A stretch of 8,725 nucleotides of DNA. Origin: JAGLHV01 sp023132075 [NCBI: bacterium]. Its GTDB lineage: Bacteria > CBDUZB01 > JAGLHV01. The notes beneath the pieces were generated by a model. That model did no database searches, was not told where the DNA came from, and worked only from the letters and a program-made list of their open reading frames with translations. The translations under genes were made by a program, and so were the position numbers. The DNA is taken from assembly GCA_023132075.1 (NCBI GenBank), contig JAGLYT010000051.1:1-8725 (forward strand), given 5' to 3'. Of the stretch, positions 1 through 5,422 are shown piece by piece. The first letter of the stretch is position 1; each line of letters opens with the position of its first letter.

Positions 1-140
1 AATTTGAAACCACCGAAGCCCTGGTTAAACAACTAAAAGACGATTCAGCAAAAACATCAAAAGAATTAGAATCCATCGAAACAACCTACAAAAATCTAAA
101 AAAGAAAAAGAACACCCTGGAAGCCACCATAAGACAATTA
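1..140 (+). repeat. Direct repeat, copy 1 of the small-gene module
   Basis: Bases 1-140 align with 4261-4399 with nine substitutions and one single-base gap. Both copies are in the same orientation, about 4.26 kb apart. The repeat continues to the left beyond the window edge. Recombination between the two copies would excise the lipoprotein, nuclease-like, CsgG-TPR and 215-residue genes. Confidence 0.9.
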
Positions 141-185
141 AGTACTCTGCCAAAACCAAAGGAAGAAAAGAAAGCAGGGCATTAA
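1..185 (+). CDS. Small charged coiled-coil protein, copy 1 (5' end missing)
   Basis: The reading frame is open from base 3 to the TAA at 183-185 and gives 60 residues; the start lies outside the window. The protein is very rich in Lys and Glu and looks like a single amphipathic helix or coiled coil, ending in a Lys/Glu/Pro tail (KPKEEKKAGH). It matches copy 3 (4221 onward) at about 93% DNA identity over bases 1-140, so the missing part should be about 14 residues and the full protein about 74. Six of the eight codon substitutions against copy 3 are synonymous, which supports a real, selected protein. It lies 42 bases upstream of a lipoprotein gene on the same strand and is probably co-transcribed with it. 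Codon use is richer in G+C-ending codons than in the following genes. I do not recognise the family and give it no function. Confidence 0.72.
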   Translation, partial: FETTEALVKQLKDDSAKTSKELESIETTYKNLKKKKNTLEATIRQLSTLPKPKEEKKAGH

Positions 186-227
186 AGAAAATTTAAAATT
201 TGTTTACTAATTGTTAGGAGGAAAGAA

Positions 228-821
228 ATGAAACGAATAATATTTTTATTATTGATTTTGCAGTTATTAAATTTTGGTTGTGCAAAAAAAGAAGGGAAAG
301 ACATTACAAAAAAATCAACCCTTAGAAATGCCTTTCTATTAGAAGCCAAAGGGGAATACAGTAAAGCAATTGAAAAATTTAAAAAAGTGTCTCCAAATGA
401 TGAGAAATATAATAAAGCTCAAGAATCAATAGCAAGGTGTGAAAAGAAAATTATAGAAGCAAAAGAACAATCAAAAATTATCCAAAAGAAAGAAAAAGAA
501 GTAGTGGAAAAAGTATACTTTAAACAAGTCGGATATTATAAAAAGAAACTGCCTAATGGTAGCAATAAGAGAGTTTTTTCTGTTTATACCCCATCTAATA
601 ATGGGGAAGCAATGAAACAATATGGAAGAAAACAGATGTATTCGGCTGGTGGGACAACTTCTGTTTTCTTTTTTAATAATTTAGATAATACTCCCGATGT
701 TACGTTTGTTGCAGAAAATTTTGATAAAAACTATAAAAAATATTGGATAGCATTATACGTTAAAGGAACAACAGGAAAAGAGTCATTAACAAATAACAAA
801 GGACAACTTATTACAGAATAA
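228..821 (+). CDS. Predicted lipoprotein with one TPR-like helix pair
   Basis: The 197-residue product starts with a lipoprotein-type signal: KR, a Leu/Ile-rich core, then the cysteine C18 in NFGC, followed by a Lys-rich stretch. The lipobox is imperfect because Asn sits at -3 where Leu is usual. Residues ~33-75 (NAFLLEAKGEYSKAIEKFKK...) resemble one TPR helix pair. Residues ~72-95 are a Lys/Glu helix, probably a coiled coil. Residues ~97-197 form an aromatic-rich, probably beta-rich domain that I do not recognise. A strong ribosome site (AGGAGGA at 216-222) fixes the ATG start. It probably sits in an operon with the small coiled-coil gene upstream and the nuclease-like gene 18 bases downstream. 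Envelope location is inferred from the signal peptide; the role is unknown. Confidence 0.72.
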   Translation: MKRIIFLLLILQLLNFGCAKKEGKDITKKSTLRNAFLLEAKGEYSKAIEKFKKVSPNDEKYNKAQESIARCEKKIIEAKEQSKIIQKKEKEVVEKVYFKQVGYYKKKLPNGSNKRVFSVYTPSNNGEAMKQYGRKQMYSAGGTTSVFFFNNLDNTPDVTFVAENFDKNYKKYWIALYVKGTTGKESLTNNKGQLITE

Positions 822-839
822 CTAGTTATATATAAAAAA

Positions 840-1568
840 ATGAATAAAAAAGAAGAAAAAATTTATTTAGAAAAATTTAAAGACCAGTATCCTGATTTTC
901 CAAAGGGTAATATAAGGGTCCCTAACCCCAAAGAAAACGCACCTGATTTTTTAATTGACGATATCGTGTTTGGTGTTGAGGTAACAGAGGTTTTTAAAAA
1001 GTGTTTCCCTAATCAAACATGTAAACAATTAATTGAACAGGAAAGGCAAATAGTAATAAATATAGCAAGAAATAAATGTCTTTCAGCTTTTGTTCCTGGA
1101 GTTAGTGCTTTTATTTTCTTTAATAACAACAAACTAAATAAAAGTGATCGTAATGCGGTTGGTGAAAAATTATCAAATATTATTAAAAATAATATACCTG
1201 AAATTAAAACATTACTGACTATTGAAAATGATCTTCCTTCCCAAATTAGCTCAATTATGCTTTATAGACCAAAAGAGGATTGTAATCATCATTGGTCAAC
1301 CGTACCTGTAGGTTGGCTGGATGAAAATTTAATAAAAATTCTTCAGAATGCCTTAGATTCTAAGGAAGAGAAACTTATATCGAAATACTTAAAGAAATGT
1401 AGTACTTGTTGGTTACTAATTACATCCCATGGATGGAAACCATCATCTTTTTTGGAGGCTTCAAAAGAAACTATAAATCACAAATACAGTTCATCTTTTG
1501 ATAAAGCCTTTTACTTTGAAGGATACACAGAGAGGCTAATTGAATTGAAACTTATAAAAAACGCATAA
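840..1568 (+). CDS. Putative PD-(D/E)XK nuclease-like protein
   Basis: The product is 242 residues with no signal peptide, so it should be cytoplasmic. Near the N-terminus it has a PD-(D/E)XK-like pattern: P35-D36-F, a short strand/turn, then E47-V-T-E50. This is followed by a helix containing Gln/Glu/Arg (LIEQERQIVINIAR, ~64-77), as in many restriction-endonuclease-fold proteins. The usual catalytic Lys is replaced by Thr49 (EVT instead of ExK), a variant I associate with uncharacterised members of the fold. The C-terminal half has a CWLLI strand (~190-195) and an FDKAFYFE strand (~221-228), consistent with an alpha/beta core. No Shine-Dalgarno sequence precedes the ATG: the 18-base gap after the lipoprotein stop is only A/T-rich, so translation may be coupled or inefficient. 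The assignment rests on motif reading alone and could be wrong; activity is unproven. Confidence 0.5.
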   Translation: MNKKEEKIYLEKFKDQYPDFPKGNIRVPNPKENAPDFLIDDIVFGVEVTEVFKKCFPNQTCKQLIEQERQIVINIARNKCLSAFVPGVSAFIFFNNNKLNKSDRNAVGEKLSNIIKNNIPEIKTLLTIENDLPSQISSIMLYRPKEDCNHHWSTVPVGWLDENLIKILQNALDSKEEKLISKYLKKCSTCWLLITSHGWKPSSFLEASKETINHKYSSSFDKAFYFEGYTERLIELKLIKNA

Positions 1569-1786
1569 ACCCCACCCCAACACTTCGTTCCGTTTTATTT
1601 AATGTATGTTCGTTCACCAAATGATTTTTCGTTAACACTCAAAAACATTTTTTTCTTGCTTACGCAAGAAATCCGTTCACCAGTTACTTTGCTCCGTTCT
1701 CACTCCGCAAACAAACTACAAACAATAAACAACTCCACTCCGGTTTTTCCCCACCCCACAGACAAACTTACCAACCGATTTTCTCC
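1569..1786. other. C/T-rich, G-poor spacer with reiterated TTCGTT/CCGTTC motifs
   Basis: This noncoding spacer separates units A and B. The + strand is pyrimidine-rich, with C runs at both ends (about 1570-1580 and 1749-1757). TTCGTT occurs at 1584, 1609 and 1628; CCGTTC at 1673 and 1694; CGTTCACCA at 1611 and 1674, 63 bases apart. The RNA would be C-rich and G-poor, compatible with Rho-dependent termination of unit A, but no intrinsic terminator with a U-tract is visible. A 62-codon open frame here (1602-1790) lacks a ribosome site and a protein-like composition. Confidence 0.45.
1652..1671. repeat. Perfect 8-bp hairpin with 4-base loop
   Basis: TTTCTTGC (1652-1659) and GCAAGAAA (1664-1671) are exact inverted repeats around the loop TTAC. 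On the + strand the T run lies before the stem, not after it, and on the - strand the stem is followed by A residues. It therefore does not look like an intrinsic terminator in either direction. It may be an RNA stem that blocks 3' decay, a protein site, or a relic of a repeat unit. Confidence 0.6.
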
Positions 1787-1815
1787 TTGAATACTTTTTT
1801 AAAATATGATATTTT
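1787..1815 (+). promoter_or_regulatory. Possible sigma70-type promoter of the CsgG-TPR lipoprotein gene
   Basis: TTGAAT (1787-1792) is followed after 17 bases by TATTTT (1810-1815). An alternative -10, TATGAT at 1805-1810, is closer to consensus but has no -35 at good spacing. The promoter would start transcription near 1822, giving a leader of about 30 bases with a modest ribosome site (AAAAGGA, 1835-1841) before the ATG at 1850. Confidence 0.45.
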
Positions 1816-1818
1816 AAA
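1798..1818. promoter_or_regulatory. Perfect palindrome over the promoter, operator candidate
   Basis: TTTAAAATAT (1798-1807) and ATATTTTAAA (1809-1818) are exact inverted repeats around the single central base G1808. The palindrome covers the proposed -10 region. Its symmetry and placement fit a dimeric repressor site. Because it is entirely A/T apart from the centre, chance is a real alternative. Confidence 0.45.
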
Positions 1819-1849
1819 GTAAATATGCTAACTAAAAAGGAAAAATCAA

Positions 1850-3454
1850 ATGAAATTCCCTAAAACAATATTAGTTCTCGTGGGCATTAGTCTTTTATGC
1901 AGTTGTGCAACTCCCCAAAAAAAAATAATTTCAACAGAAGAATTCTTTAAGTTACCAAAAGATAAAACAAGTCCCTTTAAAATTCCACCGGAAGAAAAGC
2001 CAAAAATTAAAATAATAGAAAAGAAAGTCATTGCAGTAATGAAATTTGAAAATCTCAGCAAAAACCCAAAATTTGATTGGCTATGTGATGGAATTGCTTC
2101 CACCTTGGTTAGCAAATTAGGAAATGTAAAAAAAATTCGGTTAGTGGAAAGAAGTCAGGTAGTTAAATCTTTACAGGAGATAAACTTTAATATGTCCGGA
2201 GTGGTAGATGAAAAAACAGCAGTCAGTGCCGGAAAAATTTTAGGTGCAGAAATTATGGTTATAGGTGAATTTCAAAAATCTGCTGACCAGATGAGAATAA
2301 CTGCCCGATTTGTAGATGTAGCTACAGGAAATATAATTAACACTGCCGAAGCTACAGGCGGTTATAATGATATATTCAGTTTGCAGGATAAGATTGCCTT
2401 CAATCTACTTAAAACATTGGGTATAAAAGTTAAAGTTGCAGAACAAAAAAAGATACAAAAAAAACCAACAGAATCATTAACTGCTTACGAATGGGTGGAA
2501 AAAGCATCAGAACATTGGAGCAAGAAAGAAGAAAAAATTACTGAAGAAGATATAAATCTTATAATTAAATATTGTAAAAAAGCCTTAAAATTAGACTCTG
2601 ATTATATGTTGGCGCATTATAATCTTGGGGTGGCATATAAGGAGAAGGGTTTATATGATAAAGCAATAGAGGAGTATAAAGAAGCAATAAGGCTTAATCC
2701 TGATTTTGCGTATGCACATTGTGGGCTTGGTGTGGCATATGGGAAAAGGGGTTTGTGGAAGAAGGCGATAGAGGAATATAAAGAGGCGATAGAAATAGAC
2801 CTTGATTATGAGTATGCACATTTTAATCTTGGGCTGGCTTATGAGAAAAGGGGATTAAATACTAAGGCGACAGAGGAATTTAAAGAAGTAATCCGGATAA
2901 ACCCTAATTTAGCAGATGCTCATTATAATCTTGGTGTGGCATATAGGAATAAGGGTTTATATGATAAAGCAATAGAGGAATGTAAAGAAGCAATAAGGCT
3001 TAATCCTGATTTTGCGAATGCACATTGTAATCTTGGTTTTATTTATAGAAATAAGGGTTTGTATGATAAAGCGATAAAGGAGTATAAAGAAGCAATACGA
3101 ATAAAGCCTGATTTTGCGAATGCACATTATAATCTTGGGCTGGTTTATGAAAATAAGGGATTATATAATAAAGCGATAGAGGAGCATAAAGAAGCAATAC
3201 GAATAAAGCCTGATTTTGCGTATGCACATTACGGTCTTGGTGGGGCTTATTATGAACAAAGATTATTTGATAAAGCGATAGAGGAATTTAAAGAAGCAAT
3301 AAGGATTAATCCTGATTTTGCGAATGTTCATTATGGGCTTGGGGTGATTTATTCATTCTTAGGTAGACGAGGAGATGCACTTGAAGAATATAAAATATTG
3401 AAGGATCTGGACAAAAAATTAGCTAATAAACTTTTTAATTTTATTTATAAATAA
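1850..3454 (+). CDS. CsgG-like domain plus TPR lipoprotein
   Basis: The product is 534 residues. A lipoprotein signal peptide ends in the good lipobox LLCSC with acylated Cys19. A Lys/Pro-rich linker (~20-58) leads to a CsgG/FlgO-like domain at ~59-193: a KVIAVMKFENLS strand, a DGIASTLVSKL helix, a LVERSQVVKSLQE segment and a GKILGAEIMVIGEF segment, all typical of the family. After a helical linker come eight tandem 34-residue TPRs (255-526), mostly close to AHYNLGVAY-KGLYDKAIEEYKEAIRINPDFAN; the eighth is degenerate. Known CsgG-type proteins act in outer-membrane-associated assembly or secretion, and TPRs bind other proteins. I infer a periplasmic or outer-membrane scaffold, not a pore. It begins unit B, and the 215-residue gene follows after only 25 bases, so the two are likely co-transcribed. 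Its C-terminus (DALEEYKILKDLDKKLAN...) is shared with the exported protein at 4461. Confidence 0.9.
   Translation: MKFPKTILVLVGISLLCSCATPQKKIISTEEFFKLPKDKTSPFKIPPEEKPKIKIIEKKVIAVMKFENLSKNPKFDWLCDGIASTLVSKLGNVKKIRLVERSQVVKSLQEINFNMSGVVDEKTAVSAGKILGAEIMVIGEFQKSADQMRITARFVDVATGNIINTAEATGGYNDIFSLQDKIAFNLLKTLGIKVKVAEQKKIQKKPTESLTAYEWVEKASEHWSKKEEKITEEDINLIIKYCKKALKLDSDYMLAHYNLGVAYKEKGLYDKAIEEYKEAIRLNPDFAYAHCGLGVAYGKRGLWKKAIEEYKEAIEIDLDYEYAHFNLGLAYEKRGLNTKATEEFKEVIRINPNLADAHYNLGVAYRNKGLYDKAIEECKEAIRLNPDFANAHCNLGFIYRNKGLYDKAIKEYKEAIRIKPDFANAHYNLGLVYENKGLYNKAIEEHKEAIRIKPDFAYAHYGLGGAYYEQRLFDKAIEEFKEAIRINPDFANVHYGLGVIYSFLGRRGDALEEYKILKDLDKKLANKLFNFIYK
2612..3427 (+). repeat. Eight tandem 102-bp units encoding 34-residue TPRs
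   Basis: The units keep exact 102-bp phase with no indels. Units 1 and 4 are nearly identical in their second halves, sharing the segment for GLYDKAIEE and that for KEAIRLNPDFA. Units 5 and 6 share a 33-base identical stretch coding KEAIRIKPDFA. Such DNA-level identity points to recent block duplication inside the gene, with possible copy-number variation or assembly collapse. The repeats code for a TPR solenoid and are not a CRISPR or satellite array. Confidence 0.9.
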
Positions 3455-3459
3455 TTTAA

Positions 3460-3542
3460 CAACAAAAAAGGAGTCCCCCATGGTAAAACTAACCACTAAA
3501 ATTTTTGGGAAGGACTACAAATTTGACAGCACCAAAGTTCTA
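3460..3542 (+). repeat. Partial copy 2 of the small-gene module (ribosome site and first 21 codons)
   Basis: From CAACAAAAAAGGAGT at about 3460 through codon 21 of the 215-residue gene, the sequence matches the start of copy 3 (from about 4202). The match includes the ribosome site, a C run before the ATG, and the identical start ATGGTAAAACTAACCAC. Similarity fades after codon ~21. The repeat begins only six bases after the stop of the CsgG-TPR gene. Confidence 0.8.
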
Positions 3543-4127
3543 CACTCTTATAAAGAAAGAAAAGATATCCACAAGAAATTAGTAGATCTGTTAGAGAAAA
3601 AAAGAGACGATGAATACATTAAGTTGGCTCTTGGAATAACAGACCCTATGGGTAATTTTAGTGCAGACGAACATAATCTAGGTCCACAAATTTTGACACA
3701 AAACCGCTCCGAAAGTATAGTTAAATTAGCTCAAAATTTGAGGTGTTGTTTAGATGTATCCCATATTCCGGACACTATATACAAAGCAAATTTAAACAAT
3801 TTAAAGATTAGTGTTGGTTCTGAAATGGCGATGATGTTACGGCCTCAAGATTTTTGGGTTGCAAATGTTCGAACTATTTGGGCACATCTTCTTATTAAAC
3901 ATGAGTGTGATCGTAAAAAAGCCAATAAAGAATTAGAGCTATATCGAGATAATGATATGAATTCTAAAATGGCTTATGAGCTTTGGAAATATATTTATCT
4001 TTCTATGGAGACACACCTTAACAAAATATATAAAGAAGTGAAAATAATGAAAAAAGCACCCGAACAATTTAAATATTTATGGATAGACAGTATCTGTAAT
4101 CAATGTTATGAGCGAAAAGATGAATGA
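3480..4127 (+). CDS. Unknown protein with N-terminal MVKLTTKI module
   Basis: The 215-residue product has no signal peptide or membrane segment and is probably cytoplasmic. Residues 1-21 (MVKLTTKIFGKDYKFDSTKV and L21) match the small coiled-coil protein at 4221. Residues ~22-45 are a Lys-rich helix. The rest is a different, unrecognised alpha-rich domain with a well-ordered core at ~112-172: GSEMAMML, DFWVANVRTIWAHLLIKH, LELYRDND, and MAYELWKYIYLSM. Several Trp and His residues there look conserved-type, but I cannot name a family. The ribosome site AAAAGGAG (about 3466-3473) and the shared N-terminus confirm the ATG start. The first 21 codons resemble the G+C-richer module, whereas the body is AT-rich, suggesting domain fusion. 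It is the second gene of unit B, after the CsgG-TPR gene. Function unknown. Confidence 0.7.
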   Translation: MVKLTTKIFGKDYKFDSTKVLHSYKERKDIHKKLVDLLEKKRDDEYIKLALGITDPMGNFSADEHNLGPQILTQNRSESIVKLAQNLRCCLDVSHIPDTIYKANLNNLKISVGSEMAMMLRPQDFWVANVRTIWAHLLIKHECDRKKANKELELYRDNDMNSKMAYELWKYIYLSMETHLNKIYKEVKIMKKAPEQFKYLWIDSICNQCYERKDE

Positions 4128-4132
4128 TTTTG

Positions 4133-4176
4133 TATATCCTAATCCCTCCCCCACATTGACTTTTCCTTCCCTTTTT
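4133..4176 (+). other. C/T-rich spacer, possible Rho-dependent end of unit B
   Basis: Between the 215-residue gene and the next promoter the + strand is almost entirely C and T, including CCCTCCCCCAC (4144-4154) and CCTTCCC, with a single G inside the -35 box. No stem plus U-tract is seen. A C-rich, G-poor transcript fits a Rho-utilisation site, but this is inferred from composition only. Confidence 0.35.
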
Positions 4177-4184
4177 GTTACCAT
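4156..4184 (+). promoter_or_regulatory. Possible sigma70-type promoter of unit C
   Basis: TTGACT (4156-4161) is separated by 17 bases from TACCAT (4179-4184). Transcription would begin near 4191 and give a leader of about 30 bases ending in the ribosome site AAAAGGAG (4207-4214) before the ATG at 4221. The -35 is good and the -10 matches consensus at four of six positions. Confidence 0.5.
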
Positions 4185-4220
4185 ATCCCATATTACAACT
4201 TGCAACAAAAGGAGTTCCCC

Positions 4221-4391
4221 ATGGTAAAACTAACCACAAAAATTTCCGGCAAAGAATACAAATTCGAAACCACCGAAGCCCTGGTCAAACAACTAAAAGA
4301 CGATTCAGCCAAGACATCAAAAGAATTAGAATCCATAGAAACAACCTATAAAAAACTAAAAAAGAAAAAAACACCCTGGAAACTACCATAA
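4221..4391 (+). CDS. Small charged coiled-coil protein, copy 3 (frameshifted C-terminus)
   Basis: The ATG at 4221 is chosen over the upstream TTG at 4200 because AAAAGGAG lies at 4207-4214 and the N-terminus MVKLTTKI equals that of copy 2. The frame gives 56 residues and ends at 4389-4391 with the tail TPWKLP. Residues 1-15 look like a beta-hairpin-type start (MVKLTTKISGKEYKF); residues ~17-50 are a Lys/Glu helix. Compared with copy 1, one base is missing in an A-rich run, so the copy-1-like ending (NTLETTIRQL...KTKE) lies in the -1 frame and stops at 4424-4426, giving 68 residues if restored. It may be a decaying duplicate, a sequencing error in a homopolymer, or a recoded gene. It heads unit C, 34 bases (counting from 4426) before the exported TPR gene. 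Function unknown. Confidence 0.62.
   Translation: MVKLTTKISGKEYKFETTEALVKQLKDDSAKTSKELESIETTYKKLKKKKTPWKLP
4358..4364 (+). promoter_or_regulatory. Slippery heptamer A AAA AAG in the right phase
   Basis: The heptamer AAAAAAG sits in the zero frame as A|AAA|AAG (codons CTA AAA AAG), the arrangement used for -1 ribosomal frameshifting as in bacterial dnaX. A -1 slip here would restore the copy-1 reading frame after the missing base and read through to 4426. Copy 1 has the same heptamer in the same phase. No strong upstream Shine-Dalgarno stimulator or downstream stem is obvious, so recoding is only possible. Confidence 0.3.
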
Positions 4392-4460
4392 GACAATTAA
4401 CTACAACCGAAAAGACCAAAGAATAAAAATAAAGGAGAAAAAAATCAGAAAGGAGGTAAA

Positions 4461-5363
4461 TTGAAGAAATTTATTTGCTTACTTTTCCTTGTTAGCGTGC
4501 TTTTTTGTAATAATCTTACAGGAGAAGAAACCCGCTTACCAGAAGACATTTATAATCCATACGCAGGAGAGAAGGCATTTGGAGACGCATTCATAAAATC
4601 GTTTGAAAAGGCTCAAGATCGAGCGTGGGAAAAACAAATAAGGCAAGAACTTCAAAATCAAACAAAATATAATTGGGAATCCACTCCGAAAGTTGATTTA
4701 GATGCTTGGCATAAAAAACAGATGAAAGCTATGGAAACTTATATGGATCAATCGAGATCTGTTTTAATTATCAATTTAGGAGAACCACAAAGTATCATTG
4801 ATAATGGAGAAGAAGGAGAAATTTATATTTATAAATCCTATGGTCATTGGTTTATAAACAGTTATATTTTTTTTCTTTCAAAAGATGGAACAATTTATTA
4901 TGGGGTAGTTAAAACCTCTTTTTCAAACAGAAGTTTTACAAAAGATGTATCTGTGAGTGGGTATTATCGTAAAGATGAAATTTATGTTAGACCTCACCAT
5001 CGTTCAAGTCCTGATGGAGTAAAATGGAATAATTATGGTAGACCAAGTTCTAAACAACATCGTTACGATTATGATGATGAGGCAATAAAAAAGGCTAAAG
5101 ACGCAATCCAGATAAATCCTAATTTGGCAGAAACTCATTATAAACTCGGGGAAATTTATTTTGAAAAAGGTTTATGTGAGTTAGCGATAGAAGAATATAA
5201 GAAAGCAATAAAGATAAATCCAAATTTTGCAAATGCTCATTATGATATTAGCTTGGTTTATTGGACTATAGGTAAACAAAAAGACGCCCTTGAGGAATGC
5301 AAAATATTGAAGGAATTAGACAAAGAAAAAGCTAATGAACTTTTTAACTTAATTCATAAATAA
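4461..5363 (+). CDS. Exported protein with central unknown domain and C-terminal TPRs
   Basis: The 300-residue product starts at TTG, fixed by a perfect ribosome site (AAAGGAGGT at about 4449-4457). Residues 1-~21 form a Sec signal peptide (MKKFICLLFLVSVLFCNNLTG); the Cys lacks a proper lipobox, so soluble periplasmic export is more likely than lipidation. Residues ~35-95 are helical and rich in Lys, Gln and Trp. Residues ~100-150 (VLIINLGEPQSIIDNGEEGE, then Tyr-rich strands) recall BamE/SmpA-like small beta domains, where a 'lG-P' turn precedes a strand, but this is weak. A His/Arg/Tyr-rich linker (~168-205) leads to two TPRs (~207-257 and ~258-292). The C-terminal 45 residues closely resemble the end of the CsgG-TPR lipoprotein, so the two proteins share a module and probably the same compartment. 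Partners unknown. Confidence 0.75.
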   Translation: MKKFICLLFLVSVLFCNNLTGEETRLPEDIYNPYAGEKAFGDAFIKSFEKAQDRAWEKQIRQELQNQTKYNWESTPKVDLDAWHKKQMKAMETYMDQSRSVLIINLGEPQSIIDNGEEGEIYIYKSYGHWFINSYIFFLSKDGTIYYGVVKTSFSNRSFTKDVSVSGYYRKDEIYVRPHHRSSPDGVKWNNYGRPSSKQHRYDYDDEAIKKAKDAIQINPNLAETHYKLGEIYFEKGLCELAIEEYKKAIKINPNFANAHYDISLVYWTIGKQKDALEECKILKELDKEKANELFNLIHK

Positions 5364-5422
5364 AAATCGGTGAAAAAATGTATTAATTGTTTGGTAGAAA
5401 AAAATAAGGAAGTAAATTTATT

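Larger units (their letters stand above)
4202..4399 (+). repeat. Direct repeat, copy 3 of the small-gene module
   Basis: The 5' part (ribosome site and codons 1-21) matches copy 2 at 3460-3542. Bases 4261-4399 match copy 1 at 1-140 at about 93% identity, with one base missing in an A-rich run near 4365-4371. This is the only copy in the window where both the start and the body can be seen. Confidence 0.88.

Noticed and set aside
819-842. Stop-codon read-through joining the lipoprotein to the nuclease-like protein (same frame)
   Set aside because: The frames agree by a 1-in-3 chance, and nothing such as a conserved read-through context or shared domain supports a fusion.
1602-1790. A 62-codon + strand open frame
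   Set aside because: It lies in the C/T-rich spacer, has no ribosome site, contains the hairpin and repeated motifs, and its product has no recognisable domain or protein-like pattern.
1569-1849. Integron attC or similar cassette recombination site
   Set aside because: Some GTTAAC-like and hairpin elements are present, but no paired R/L boxes with extrahelical bases could be found, and the genes lack regularly spaced attC-like sites.
1846-3227. Minus-strand open frames opposite the CsgG-TPR gene
   Set aside because: The + strand frame has clear signal peptide, CsgG and TPR signatures; the opposite frames just mirror it, one with the repeat period of the TPRs.
2612-3427. CRISPR-like or satellite repeat array
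   Set aside because: The 102-bp period is exactly 34 codons, repeats and no spacers, and the translation is a classical TPR.
3441-3454. 14-bp palindrome TTATTTATAAATAA at the end of the CsgG-TPR gene
   Set aside because: It is formed by A/T-rich terminal codons and the stop codon, has no G/C in the stem and no U-tract after it, so it is probably chance.
4200-4220. TTG start extending the small protein by seven residues
   Set aside because: The ribosome site at 4207-4214 lies inside this extension and points to ATG 4221, and copy 2 starts at the equivalent ATG.
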